NCBI RefSeq assembly: GCF_012163135.1
Contig: NZ_JAAVUP010000013.1
Span: 1-64,000, forward strand
Length of the DNA: 64,000 nt
Direction of reading: 5' to 3'
From: Neoroseomonas oryzicola
Lineage (GTDB): Bacteria > Pseudomonadota > Alphaproteobacteria > Acetobacterales > Acetobacteraceae
The notes under the pieces are model-generated. The model ran no database searches and was not told where the DNA came from. It saw only the letters and a list, made by a program, of their open reading frames with translations. This document shows, piece after piece, positions 32,020-43,056 of the stretch. The stretch's first letter is position 1. Each line of letters begins with the position of its first letter. A program made the translations under genes and the position numbers.

Positions 32020-32997
32020 ATGAGCACCACACGCCGCACCATGCTGGCCGCCGGCGCCGGCCTCCTCGCCGCGCCCGCCGTCCAGGCCCAGGGCGAATGG
32101 CCCAACAAGCCGGTCCGCATCATCGTGCCGTGGCCGCCCGGCGGGTCGACCGACGTGCTGGTGCGCCTCTATGCGGAGCTGCTGCAGCCGATCCTCGGCC
32201 AGCCCTTCGTGATCGAGAACCGCCCGGGCGCGGGCGGCAACATCGGCATCGACGCGACCGCCAAGGCGACGCCGGACGGCTACACGCTCGGCATCGCCTC
32301 GGTCGGCCACCTGGTGATCAACAACTTCCTCTATGCCCGCCTGCCCTACGACCCGGCGAAGGACCTGATGCCCGTCGGCATCGCCTGGGACCTGCCGAAC
32401 GTCGTGGTGGTCAGCAGCCAGCACAACCCGTCGCGCAGCCTGGCGGACTTCATTGCCTGGTGCCGCGCGAAGCGGGGCGGCTTCACCTATGGCTCGCCGG
32501 GTGTCGGCACGACCGGGCACCTGACCGGTGCGCTCTTCGCGAGCCGCATCAACGTGGAAGGCACGCATGTGCCCTTCCGCGGCGCGGCGCAGATCATCCC
32601 GGCGATGCTGTCGGGTGATCTCGATTCCGCGCTCGACAACCTCGCCTCCTACGTGCCGGTGATCCAGGAGGGGCGGATGCGCGCGCTCGCCGTCACCTCC
32701 GCCGCGCGCTGGCCGACCATGCAGGACGTGCCGACCATGGCCGAGGCGGGGATGCCCAATTTCGTCGTCTCCTCCTGGCAGGGCTTTGTCTTCCCCGCCG
32801 GGACGCCGCGCGCGGCGATCGAGCGGCTGAACGGCGCGCTGCGCCGCGTGGTGTCCGACCAGGCGGTGAAGGACCGCTTCATCCGCATCGGCGCCGAGGC
32901 GGTGTGGTCCACGCCGGAGGAAATGATCGCCCGCGCCCAGGCCGAGCGCCCGATGTGGCAGGAGGCGGTGCGGGTGTCGGGCGCGCGGCTCGAATAG
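32020..32997 (+). CDS. Tripartite tricarboxylate transporter substrate-binding protein (Bug family), orphan
   Basis: A 325-residue periplasmic receptor with signal peptide (MSTTRRTMLAAGAGLLAAP then AVQAQ). Bug signatures: WPNKPVRIIVPWPPGGSTDV, VIENRPGAGGNIGIDATAKA, DGYTLGIAS, and FTYGSPGVGTTGHLTGALFA with FRGAAQIIPAMLSGDL. Such proteins bind carboxylates or other small acids. No TctA/TctB membrane genes are present, so it is one of the orphan receptors that are abundant in Acetobacteraceae. GGGAG precedes the ATG. Confidence 0.9.
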   Translation: MSTTRRTMLAAGAGLLAAPAVQAQGEWPNKPVRIIVPWPPGGSTDVLVRLYAELLQPILGQPFVIENRPGAGGNIGIDATAKATPDGYTLGIASVGHLVINNFLYARLPYDPAKDLMPVGIAWDLPNVVVVSSQHNPSRSLADFIAWCRAKRGGFTYGSPGVGTTGHLTGALFASRINVEGTHVPFRGAAQIIPAMLSGDLDSALDNLASYVPVIQEGRMRALAVTSAARWPTMQDVPTMAEAGMPNFVVSSWQGFVFPAGTPRAAIERLNGALRRVVSDQAVKDRFIRIGAEAVWSTPEEMIARAQAERPMWQEAVRVSGARLE

Positions 32998-33031
32998 CGC
33001 CCGGCGGGCCTCCGGATAGGGGCGCGCGCCG

Positions 33032-34111
33032 CTACTTCTCGCAGCGGATGAAGACGGTGCTGGGGTGGACCTGCTCGCCCACCTCGGCCGCCGGCCGTTC
33101 GGCCGAGGCGCTTTCGCGCATCTGCGGCGTCACGCCGTTGCGGCGCAGGAAATCGACCGCCTCGGTCCCCTTCACCGCGAAGTTCACGTTCTGCGGGATG
33201 TCGCCGGTGCGCTGCGCGATGCGCGCGGCATTCAGTTTCGACACCACCACGCCGATCACGTTGCCCTGCCGGTCGAGCAGCGGCCCGCCGGAATTGCCCT
33301 GCTGCACCGGCGCGCTGATCTGGAACTGCTGCTGGTTGTCGCCGAGCCCCGAGAGCGCGCTGACCTCCCCGGTCGTCAACGTCGGGCCCGACGACAGAAG
33401 GCCCGCGAGCGGGAAGCCGTAGGTCACCACGCTCTCGCCCCGCCGCACCGGGTTCGAGCGGAAGGAGAGGACCGGCCCGGCCTCCCCGGTCACGCGCACC
33501 AGCGCGAGGTCGCGCCGCGCATCCGCGGCCGGCACCTGGGCCGGCAGGGTGCGATTATCCGCCGTGCGGACGAAGACGCGCTGGCAGCCGTCGATGACGT
33601 GGTGGTTGGTCAGCACCGCACCGCCGCCGACGACGAAGCCGGTGCCGGTGGTCACGCGCGCATTGGGGTTGGGCCGCGCGGTGCCGGCGGGCGGCGGCGG
33701 CAGGGCGCCGGCCACGCCTTCGGGTGCCGGCTTGCGGTCGGGCAGTCCGGGCAGGCCCGGCATCGCCAGGACCGGCGGCGGGGCGGCCATCACCACTGTG
33801 CGGTTGGCGCAGATGTCGACGTTGCGCTGCACGACGTCCTGCCCGCCCTGCAGCACCAGGCGCAGGTCGAAGGCGCAGCCCGCGCCTTCGGACGGGCGCA
33901 GCGCGAAGGTCTGCCCGGGCCCGAGCGGGCCCCGGTTCAGCAGGTTCGCCCCCCATTCCGCCCGCCCGCTACGCACCGCATAGAGCCCGACCGCCGTGCC
34001 CGGCGTGCGGTTGACGATGCGGAAGGGTTCGTTCTGCGCCAGCGCCGGCGATGCGGGGACACCGGAGGCAAGCAGGGCGGCGGCGATGACGAGGCGCATG
34101 GAACGATTCAT
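33032..34111 (-). CDS. Secreted trypsin-like serine protease with an N-terminal accessory domain
   Basis: A 359-residue protein. After a signal peptide (to about residue 25, PALAQ) comes a roughly 90-residue domain (NEPFRIVNRTPGTAVGLYAV, EWGANLLN, ALRPSEGAGCAFDLRLVLQG, VVQRNVDIC). A Pro-rich linker leads to a trypsin fold with triad His (VLTNHHVIDG), Asp (DARRDLALVRV) and Ser (QGNSGGPLLD). The accessory domain also exists alone in the next gene. There is no PDZ domain, so it is not classical DegP. Substrate and role of the accessory domain are unknown. Confidence 0.87.
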   Translation of the reverse strand: MNRSMRLVIAAALLASGVPASPALAQNEPFRIVNRTPGTAVGLYAVRSGRAEWGANLLNRGPLGPGQTFALRPSEGAGCAFDLRLVLQGGQDVVQRNVDICANRTVVMAAPPPVLAMPGLPGLPDRKPAPEGVAGALPPPPAGTARPNPNARVTTGTGFVVGGGAVLTNHHVIDGCQRVFVRTADNRTLPAQVPAADARRDLALVRVTGEAGPVLSFRSNPVRRGESVVTYGFPLAGLLSSGPTLTTGEVSALSGLGDNQQQFQISAPVQQGNSGGPLLDRQGNVIGVVVSKLNAARIAQRTGDIPQNVNFAVKGTEAVDFLRRNGVTPQMRESASAERPAAEVGEQVHPSTVFIRCEK

Positions 34112-34174
34112 GCCCGCAGCGCCCCCGCGCCTGTCAATCGGCATTGCCATGTCCCGGCGCGACCTGCGTCACGC

Positions 34175-34579
34175 TCATCGCGGCGCGGGCGCGATGCTGG
34201 GCAGCAGGCGGTCGCTGCCGCCGACCTGCGGCAGCGCGCCGGCGCGCGGCGCCGGGGCGGGACCGCCCGCGAGCTCGATGTTGCGCTGCGTGCAGATGTC
34301 CGCCTCGCGCTGGACCAGTTCCTGCCCGTTCTGCAGCACCAGGCGGATGTCGAAGAGGCAGCCCGCGCCTTCGCCGGGACGCAGCGCGAAGAAGGTGCCC
34401 GGGGCCAGCGGATCCCGCAGCAGGTTTGCCCCCCAGGGCTGCCCCGTGCGCGAGACATAGAGCCCGGTCGCCGGCACCGCGGCGCGGTTGGTGACGCGAA
34501 AGGGCTCGTTCTGGGCGGAAGCCCCCGGCGCGATGGCGAGGAACGCCAGGACGGCGAGGCAGGCGACGGTCCGGATCAT
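34175..34579 (-). CDS. Small secreted paralogue of the protease accessory domain
   Basis: A 134-residue protein with signal peptide (MIRTVACLAVLAFLAIAPGA then SAQ) and one domain closely matching the N-terminal domain of the neighbouring protease: NEPFRVTNRA, WGANLL, ALRPGEGAGCLFDIRLVLQN and ELVQREADICTQRNIEL align along the whole length, including two Cys. It lacks the protease. It lies 63 bp upstream of the protease gene and is probably cotranscribed. I do not recognise the domain. Confidence 0.82.
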   Translation of the reverse strand: MIRTVACLAVLAFLAIAPGASAQNEPFRVTNRAAVPATGLYVSRTGQPWGANLLRDPLAPGTFFALRPGEGAGCLFDIRLVLQNGQELVQREADICTQRNIELAGGPAPAPRAGALPQVGGSDRLLPSIAPAPR

Positions 34580-34629
34580 CGCCTTTGCATGTCGGCAGTC
34601 GCCATCGCGGAGTCAATTGCGGAGCGCCC

Positions 34630-34652
34630 TTGACCTTCCCATTATGGGAAAC
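34630..34652 (+). promoter_or_regulatory. CueR-type copper promoter/operator upstream of copA
   Basis: TTGACC (34630-34635) is followed by the dyad TTCCC-ATTAT-GGGAA (34636-34650), which sits in an elongated spacer. This matches the CueR/MerR design in which the operator lies in a 19-bp spacer of the promoter (consensus half-site CCTTCC). A good -10 is not obvious (CATCTG region). The cueR gene is in the operon it would control. Confidence 0.75.
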
Positions 34653-34678
34653 CCCATCTGGGCGGCGAGAGGTTGACC

Positions 34679-37047
<2,369 letters not shown>

Positions 37048-37051
<4 letters not shown>

Positions 37052-37437
37052 ACATCGGCGACGCGGCCGCGGCCTCCGGCGTCTCGGCCAAGATGATCCG
37101 GCACTATGAATCGATCGGCCTGCTCAAGGCCCTGCGCAGCACCAACGGCTACCGCGTCTATGCCGAACGCGATGTCGCGCTGCTGCGCTTCATCCGCCAC
37201 GCGCGCGACCTCGGCTTCCCGCTCGAGGATGTGCGCCGGCTGCTCGCCCTCTGGCAGGACCGGGACCGGGCGAGCAAGGAGGTGAAGCGGCTTGCGCTGG
37301 CGCATGTCGCCGCCCTCGAGACCAAGGCAGAATCGCTGCGAACGATGGCGGCGAGCCTGCGCCACCTGGCCGCGCACTGCCACGGCGATGCGCGCCCCGA
37401 CTGCCCGATCCTCGACGACCTCGCACGGAAGGAATGA
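37048..37437 (+). CDS. cueR: CueR-like MerR-family copper-responsive regulator
   Basis: A 129-residue MerR protein: the wing-helix [20 protein letters not shown] then [23 protein letters not shown], a dimerisation helix (about residues 80-110), and the C-terminal metal loop [16 protein letters not shown]. The two Cys correspond to Cu(I)/Ag(I) ligands of CueR, and the loop lacks the extra ligands of divalent-metal sensors. It lies between copA and copZ and likely acts on the operator at 34630, giving autoregulation. Confidence 0.9.
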
Positions 37438-37442
37438 GACCC

Positions 37443-37670
37443 ATGGCCAAGACCGAGAACGCCCCCGCCCTGATCACGCTGAAGGTGGGCGGCATGTCCT
37501 GCGGCCACTGCGTCAGCGCCGTGACCGCCGCCATCCAGGCCAAGGACCCGACCGCGAAGGTCGTGGTCGACCTGACCGAGGGCACCGTGAAGTCCGAGAC
37601 CGTGCTGCCGCGCCACGTCGTGTCGATGGCGGTGGAGGAGGAAGGCTACGAGGTGAAGTCCTCGGACTGA
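37443..37670 (+). CDS. copZ: CopZ-like copper chaperone (HMA domain)
   Basis: A 75-residue single heavy-metal-associated domain with the ligand motif GGMSCGHCVSAVTAAI and a conserved C-terminal EEEGYEVK. It would deliver Cu(I) to CopA and CueR. It lies 5 bp after cueR. ATG 37443 is preferred over ATG 37434 because GGA is 9 nt upstream and the domain begins right after it. Confidence 0.9.
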   Translation: MAKTENAPALITLKVGGMSCGHCVSAVTAAIQAKDPTAKVVVDLTEGTVKSETVLPRHVVSMAVEEEGYEVKSSD

Positions 37671-37684
37671 GGCCGCGCGCCACG

Positions 37685-37698
37685 TTGATCTGAATCAA
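37685..37698. promoter_or_regulatory. Perfect FNR-type box
   Basis: TTGATCTGAATCAA matches the FNR/ANR/DNR consensus TTGAT-N4-ATCAA in all ten defined positions. It lies 51 bp upstream of the start codon of an FNR-family regulator gene, a position that allows activation or autoregulation. Confidence 0.85.
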
Positions 37699-37749
37699 CC
37701 TGGATCCGCGCCGCTCCTGCGATGGTGCGGCCATGCGGATACCAGGCCC

Positions 37750-38454
37750 ATGCCGGCGATACGCAGCGCCAACGGCGTGAAGGACGCCGGCCCCCTCCTC
37801 GCGGCGGCGACGCCCGAGGTGCGTGCGCGGCTCCTCGCGGAGGCGAAGCCCCTGATGGTGCCGCGCGGGGGCACGGTGCTCGCGCAGGATGCGCCGGCGG
37901 ATTTCCTCTATGTGCTGACCCAGGGCTCGATCGGCCTCAGCACCGCCGAGGAAGGCAACAGCGGCACGATGGTCGAGATCCTCGCCCCCGGCGAGGCCTT
38001 CGTCATCGCCGCGGTGATGCTGCGCATGCCGAGCCCGGTCGCCGCCACGGCGCTGGCGCCCACGCGGCTCATCGCCATCGAGGCCGAGCGCCTGCGCGCC
38101 GCCGCCGCCGGCGATCCCGGGCTGATGCGCGCGGCGATGGAACAGATGGCGCGCCAGTGGCGGCTGATGATCGACCAGGTGGTCGACCTCAAGACGCGCG
38201 ACGCGACGCAGCGTGCGGCGCGCTTCCTCGCGCGCCGGCTGCCGGCCGCGCGCGGGCCGGTCGACCTGCCCGAACCGCGTGCGGCGATCGCCGCGCGGCT
38301 CGGCATGACGCCCGAGAGCCTGTCGCGCGCGCTGCATGGGCTCGAGGCCGCCGGGCTGCTGCGCCTGCACGGCCGGCGCGTCGACGTGCCCGACCGCGCG
38401 GCGCTGCTGCGCGTGACGCTGCCGAGGACGGAAGCGCGCGCCCGGTCCGCCTAG
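37750..38454 (+). CDS. Crp/Fnr-family regulator, DNR-like (no Fe-S cysteines)
   Basis: A 234-residue regulator: cyclic-nucleotide-binding-like beta roll (LMVPRGGTVLAQDAPADFLY, VLTQGSIGLS, VEILAPGEAFVIAAVML), dimer helix, and a C-terminal HTH with AARLGMTPESLSRALHGLEA. The ESLSR in the recognition helix is the E-x-x-S-R code that reads TTGAT, agreeing with the perfect box upstream. There are no Cys in the N-terminus, so it is not an oxygen-sensing [4Fe-4S] FNR; a NO-sensing DNR/NNR type is a reasonable guess. No denitrification genes are nearby. Confidence 0.85.
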   Translation: MPAIRSANGVKDAGPLLAAATPEVRARLLAEAKPLMVPRGGTVLAQDAPADFLYVLTQGSIGLSTAEEGNSGTMVEILAPGEAFVIAAVMLRMPSPVAATALAPTRLIAIEAERLRAAAAGDPGLMRAAMEQMARQWRLMIDQVVDLKTRDATQRAARFLARRLPAARGPVDLPEPRAAIAARLGMTPESLSRALHGLEAAGLLRLHGRRVDVPDRAALLRVTLPRTEARARSA

Positions 38455-38511
38455 GGACTTTCCAGCCTGCCCGTCGCATGGTGCCATACCCCCGAAGCAT
38501 CGAAGGGGGAA

Positions 38512-39066
38512 ATGCCGATGGCTCGCGTGCCCGACATGACGGTCGCCGACCTCAAGGAAGCCGATCGCGACCTGCTCAAGCGCAACATCGCGCTGCATCG
38601 CGCGCTGACCAACAGCCCCAACGGGGCGCGGGCCTTCTCGGGCCTCGGGCAGTTCATCCGCTACGGATCGACGCTCGACCCGCGCCTGCGCGAGCTCGCG
38701 ATCCTGCAGGTCGGCTGGCTCGCGCGCTCGGCCTATGAATGGTCGCACCACGTCAAGATCGGCTTCGACTTCGGCGTGAGCGAAGCCGACATCCACGCCC
38801 TGATCGCCGAGACCGAGGGCCGCGACAGCGCGCTCGAGCCGCTGGCGAAGCTCGTGCTGCTCGCGGCGCGGGAGGCCTATGCGGGGCCTGGCGTCAGCGA
38901 GGGGACCTTCGAACGCCTGCGCGCGTATTTCGACAATGAGCGCCTGGTCGACCTGGTGCTGGTCATCGGCTTCTACTGCGCGGTGGTGCGCGTGCTCGCC
39001 TCGCTCGATATCCAGGTGGAGCCGGACTACCAGCCCTATCTGGACCGGTTTCCGCTGCCGACCTGA
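38512..39066 (+). CDS. Carboxymuconolactone decarboxylase/AhpD-like protein
   Basis: A 184-residue helical protein of the CMD family: RALTNSPNGARAFSGLGQFI, LDPRLRELAILQVGWLARSA, YEWSHHVKIGFDFGVSEADI. It has EWSHH in place of the E-x-x-x-C-x-x-C thiol motif of AhpD, so it is not a peroxidase partner of the thiol type. Such proteins are common and of uncertain reaction. GGGGGAA lies upstream of ATG 38512. Confidence 0.85.
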   Translation: MPMARVPDMTVADLKEADRDLLKRNIALHRALTNSPNGARAFSGLGQFIRYGSTLDPRLRELAILQVGWLARSAYEWSHHVKIGFDFGVSEADIHALIAETEGRDSALEPLAKLVLLAAREAYAGPGVSEGTFERLRAYFDNERLVDLVLVIGFYCAVVRVLASLDIQVEPDYQPYLDRFPLPT

Positions 39067-39118
39067 GGAGGGGCGCCGCCCCTCCTCGCCGCCCCGCCAG
39101 AGGCCGAAAGGCCTCTGG
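39065..39118. repeat. Dispersed double hairpin, single copy
   Basis: Hairpin 1, an 11-bp stem starting GAGGAGGGGCG (39065-39087), is followed by hairpin 2, CCAGAGGCCGAAAGGCCTCTGG (39097-39118). It sits between convergent genes and overlaps the last base of the CMD stop codon, fitting a shared terminator. Confidence 0.75.
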
Positions 39119-39138
39119 ACACCATCACCTGGGTCGTC

Positions 39139-41355
39139 TCAGAGCGTGAAGGGAGCGGGATCGGCGAAGCGGCGGACCACGTTGCGGATCAGTTGCGCCG
39201 TCGCATTGGCGTAGCCATCCACCGGCAGCGCGCCGATGAAGTTCATCGACCCCACCGAGAAGACGGCGCCGCCATTCGGCGTCTCGAAGAAGGTCACGTC
39301 GGAGCGGATCAGATCCTCCCGCGTGCCGGGCCAGGTGTGGTCGCGGCGTTCCTCGTTGACCGGCTGGTAGCTCGCTTCGTGCACCACGGCGCGGGCGACG
39401 ATCAGCGCATGGTGCGGCGTGCCGAGGCTGACATCGGCGCGGTCGAGTTCATGCCCCGCCGCGCCGCCGCCCATCAGCCCGCGATCGCCGAAGATGCCGC
39501 CGGGCGTCGCGGTGGCTTCCATGCCTTCGCGCAGGAAGGCGACGCGCGGGTCGAGCACCGCATCGGTGAAGGTATAGGGATGCCCGTTGTAGTTGCCCTG
39601 CGTGCTGAATCCGACGCCGACGAGGGCCTGCGGCGGCCGCCCGAGCCGGCGCCACAGCCCGCCATAGCCGCCGTCGAAGGCGTGGTAGCCCTCGCCGGGC
39701 AGCGTCTCCCACAGGCGGATGCCGCCCTCGGCGCGGCGCAGCTCGAAGGCCCAGGGGCCGCTGCGATGCGGCGCGACGCGCCAGTAGAAGCCGTTGCCGC
39801 CGAGGTAGACGAAGCGCCCGCCATTCGCGAGATACCAGGCGATGGCGTCGAGCGTCTCATGCGTGTGGTATTCGGGATGCTGTCCGGTCAGCACGACGGC
39901 GTAGCGCGACAGCAGCGCCGCGCCCTCGGCATGGACGTCGTGGTCGGTGATGACCTCGACCTCGATCCCCGCGCGGTCGAGCATGTCGAGGATGTAGCTG
40001 TCGGCCGCGATCCAGTAGGTGCCTGACCCTGTCGGATCAGGATCCATCAGGTGGAACTGGTTGACGCGCTTGTCGATCATCGGCCGGCGCATCGTGGACA
40101 TCACGACGCCCGATCCGTCCGCATGATGGTTGTAGGGCGACAGCCCATATTCCGGATGCCCGTCCGGCGCCTGCGGCAGCGCGCCCCAGGCGGCGGCGCG
40201 CGGTGCGATCTGCGCTTGGCGCCCGGCGCGCACGAACTGGCTGTACACCGTGTAGGTCATGGTCGGCGCGAGGAAGGCGACGCGCGCCTTCCGCCCTGGA
40301 TCCTTTGCCCGCACGAAGAAGGGGATGTTGTCCCGCCCGCCCTCGGTCTCGAGGTGCAGGGCGTAGAGGCCACTCGGCCAATCCGCCGGCACGTCGAGCG
40401 TGAGCGACGGCGACCATCCCGCGTCGCCGATGTCGTCGGAGTGGAAGTGGATGGCGTCGTAGTGGCGCGGCGCCTCGGTCCAGCGATGCACGGCGCCGGT
40501 CCAGTCCGGCCCGGTCATGGCGCGCGTCGGCAGGTTGTGGCAGCGGCCATGCCAACGGCCTGGCCCGATGTCGGCGACGTCGTCGGTCGGGATGCCGATG
40601 GCGAAGTCCCAATCGGCCAGCACCTCCGCCGGCGGCGGCGCGGCGCTGCCGGCCTGCGCGCAGAGCCGTTCGCCGATACTCTCGTCGCCACGCAGGATGC
40701 GCGGCCGGGCGATCTTGCCGTCGAAATGCAGATGCGCGGCGCGCTCGGCCGCGATGGCGGCGCTGCCGATACCGGAGGGGCGCGCATCGCGCGTCGTCGC
40801 CTGCGCGACGGCGGCCTCATCCACATCGAGGCGCTTCGCCCGCGGCACCTGCGCCACCTCCAGCACGCCGCTCGCCGGGTCGATCCGGCAGGCGATGTCG
40901 TGCCAGGCGCGTTCGGTCAGCGGCACGCCGGCCTCGACGATCGTCGTCGCGCCGCCCGACGTCAGCCGCGCGAAGGCGCCGCGCGGCCCGATGCCGAGCG
41001 TCAGCATCGCCCCGCCGCCCGCGCAGGACAGCACCGGCTGCGCACCGCGCCCCGGCAGCGTCGGCCAGATCGTCGCCGCCAGCGTCAGTGGCGCGTCGCC
41101 CGCGCCGAGGTCCACCGCCGGCACCTCGACCCAGGAGCCAAGGCGCATCGCCTGCTCGGTGCCTTCATGCTCGCCCGCGATGCCGCAGGGCATCGGGATC
41201 TCGCGATACCCCGGGCCGGCCGGGTTCGGATCGCCGCAGAGGATGCGGGCGACGCGCGCGCGATAACGCCCGCCCCCCGCCACGCCGATCATGAATCGGA
41301 GTGCATCGCCCTGGCGCACGCTCCAGCGCTCGGCATAGCCGGTGACGGGCAGCAT
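39139..41355 (-). CDS. N,N-dimethylformamidase large-subunit-like protein with LamG-like N-terminus
   Basis: A 738-residue protein. The N-terminal 250 residues look like a concanavalin/LamG sandwich (SWVEVPAVDLGAGDAPLTLA, WHDIACRIDPASGVLEV). The rest matches the dimethylformamidase beta subunit: ADWPSGLYALHLETEGG, VLTGQHPEYHTHETLDAIAW, YLANGGRFVYLGGNGFYWRV and GTREDLIRSDVTFFETPNGG. The known enzyme uses an Fe(III) centre held by Tyr/Tyr/Glu; equivalents cannot be assigned here. The small alpha subunit gene is not adjacent. It lies 4 bp downstream of an SBP gene. The amide substrate is unknown. Confidence 0.78.
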   Translation of the reverse strand: MLPVTGYAERWSVRQGDALRFMIGVAGGGRYRARVARILCGDPNPAGPGYREIPMPCGIAGEHEGTEQAMRLGSWVEVPAVDLGAGDAPLTLAATIWPTLPGRGAQPVLSCAGGGAMLTLGIGPRGAFARLTSGGATTIVEAGVPLTERAWHDIACRIDPASGVLEVAQVPRAKRLDVDEAAVAQATTRDARPSGIGSAAIAAERAAHLHFDGKIARPRILRGDESIGERLCAQAGSAAPPPAEVLADWDFAIGIPTDDVADIGPGRWHGRCHNLPTRAMTGPDWTGAVHRWTEAPRHYDAIHFHSDDIGDAGWSPSLTLDVPADWPSGLYALHLETEGGRDNIPFFVRAKDPGRKARVAFLAPTMTYTVYSQFVRAGRQAQIAPRAAAWGALPQAPDGHPEYGLSPYNHHADGSGVVMSTMRRPMIDKRVNQFHLMDPDPTGSGTYWIAADSYILDMLDRAGIEVEVITDHDVHAEGAALLSRYAVVLTGQHPEYHTHETLDAIAWYLANGGRFVYLGGNGFYWRVAPHRSGPWAFELRRAEGGIRLWETLPGEGYHAFDGGYGGLWRRLGRPPQALVGVGFSTQGNYNGHPYTFTDAVLDPRVAFLREGMEATATPGGIFGDRGLMGGGAAGHELDRADVSLGTPHHALIVARAVVHEASYQPVNEERRDHTWPGTREDLIRSDVTFFETPNGGAVFSVGSMNFIGALPVDGYANATAQLIRNVVRRFADPAPFTL

Positions 41356-41359
41356 CGGC

Positions 41360-42949
41360 TCACCCGCGCTTCACGTTCCAGAACAGCGGCAGCCCCTTCA
41401 GCACGCCCTGCAGGTCGTCGCGATAGGCCGTCGGCTGGTAGAACTGGCCGAGCGGCACATAGGGCACGTCGATGAAGGCCTGGCGCTGCATGTCGCGGCC
41501 GATGCGCGCGCGCACCTCGTCGCTGGTGGATTGCAGCCACTCGTCGCGCAGCTCCTCGAGCTTCGCGCTCGTGGACCAGCCGAAGGTCGCATTCAGCCCG
41601 CTGCCGCGGATGAAGTTGTGCGCGGCCGGATTGAACTGGTTCACCCCCGCCGTGTAGGTGCAGTAGGCGTTGTAGCCGCCGCGTTCCGGCACTTCCCGGT
41701 TCGCCTGGCGGCGCAGCGCGGACGCCCAGTCCATCGCCGCGTAGTCGAGGTTGATGCCGATCCGCCGGAAGGTGTCGGAGACCACCTCGCTCATCGCGGT
41801 GATGGCGGGGAAGTCGGTCGGGCCCATCATCAGGACCTTCTCGCCCTTGTAGCCCGCCTGTTCGAGCGCGCGGCGCGCCGCGGCGAGGTCGCGCGGACCG
41901 TTCAGCGCCTCCATCCCCACGTCGCTCGCCATCAGCGATCCCGGCGCGAAGAAGCCGACGCCGGCGCGCCACAGCGACCGGTCGGTGCCGGCGACCGCCG
42001 TCATCACGTCCTCCTGGCTGATGGCGCCGAGCACCGCGCGGCGGATCGCCGGATTGTCGAAGGGCGGATGCAGGTGGTTGAAGCGCAGCATGGCGATGGC
42101 GCCGGTGGGATCGAGCACCTCCACCTTCAGCCCGCGCTGGCGCTGCAGCCTCGGCAGCAGGTCCGAGGTCGGCTGCTCCCACCAATCCACCTCGTTCCGC
42201 TGCAGCGCGGCCGAGGCCGTGCTGGCATCGGGGATGGTCAGCCATTCCACGCGATCGAGGTTCACGATCTTCGGGCCCGCGAGCAGGCTGGTGGTGCCAC
42301 TTGCGCGCGGCACGTAGCCGTCGAACTTCGCATAGACCGCGCGCGATCCGGGTACGCGCTCGCTCGCGACGAAGCGGAAGGGGCCGCTGCCCACCATCTC
42401 GCTGATCGGCAGGGCGGGATCGGAATTGGCCAGGCGCTCAGGCATGATGAAGGCGACGTTGGCGCCGATCTTGCCGAGCGCATCGGGCAGCAGCGGGAAG
42501 GGCCGCTTCAGCCGCCAGCGCACCACGCGGTCCGAGGTCGCGGTGATCTCGTCCGTCACCGCCATCGCGGCGATGCCGAACTGGTCGCGCACGCCCCAGC
42601 GGCGTAGGCTCGCGACCACGTCGCGCGCGCGCACCGGCTCGTTGTCGTGGAACTTCAGCCCTTCGCGCAGCGTCATGATCCAGGTGCGGCCGTCATCCTC
42701 GACGACATGGCCTTCGAGCATCTGCGGATGCGCGCGGTACTGCTCGTCCCAGCCATAGAGCGTGTCGAAGACGAGGAAGCCGTGGTTGCGCGTGACGAAG
42801 CCGGTGGTCGCGATCGGGTCGAGGATCGCGATATCCGCCTGCGGCACGAAGCGCAGCACGCGCTGGCCCTGCGCCGCGGCCAGGCGCGGCGAGGCGATCG
42901 CACCGGCGCCGATGGCGGCGGTGGTCTGCAGGAAGGAGCGTCGTTGCAT
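41360..42949 (-). CDS. ABC transporter substrate-binding protein, dipeptide/oligopeptide (SBP_bac_5) family
   Basis: A 529-residue protein with a Tat-like signal (MQRRSFLQTTAAIGAGAIAS, RR-x-F-L). Family 5 features: LRFVPQADIAILDPIATTGF, VVEDDGRTWIMTLREGLKFH, MVGSGPFRFVASERVPGSRA, LRFNHLHPPFDNPAIRRAVL and YKGEKVLMMGPTDF. It binds peptides or other large solutes in the periplasm. No permease or ATPase genes are linked in the window. It sits between a serine hydrolase and a formamidase-like gene, all on one strand. Confidence 0.88.
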   Translation of the reverse strand: MQRRSFLQTTAAIGAGAIASPRLAAAQGQRVLRFVPQADIAILDPIATTGFVTRNHGFLVFDTLYGWDEQYRAHPQMLEGHVVEDDGRTWIMTLREGLKFHDNEPVRARDVVASLRRWGVRDQFGIAAMAVTDEITATSDRVVRWRLKRPFPLLPDALGKIGANVAFIMPERLANSDPALPISEMVGSGPFRFVASERVPGSRAVYAKFDGYVPRASGTTSLLAGPKIVNLDRVEWLTIPDASTASAALQRNEVDWWEQPTSDLLPRLQRQRGLKVEVLDPTGAIAMLRFNHLHPPFDNPAIRRAVLGAISQEDVMTAVAGTDRSLWRAGVGFFAPGSLMASDVGMEALNGPRDLAAARRALEQAGYKGEKVLMMGPTDFPAITAMSEVVSDTFRRIGINLDYAAMDWASALRRQANREVPERGGYNAYCTYTAGVNQFNPAAHNFIRGSGLNATFGWSTSAKLEELRDEWLQSTSDEVRARIGRDMQRQAFIDVPYVPLGQFYQPTAYRDDLQGVLKGLPLFWNVKRG

Positions 42950-43056
42950 CGGGGATCCCTCACCTCGGCTTCGGGCCTGCGCGGGGATGCGCAGCGCCGC
43001 CGGTCGTGACGGGCGGAGCCTGCGACGCACGCCGCAGGCTGGCAAGGGGGCGCGCG

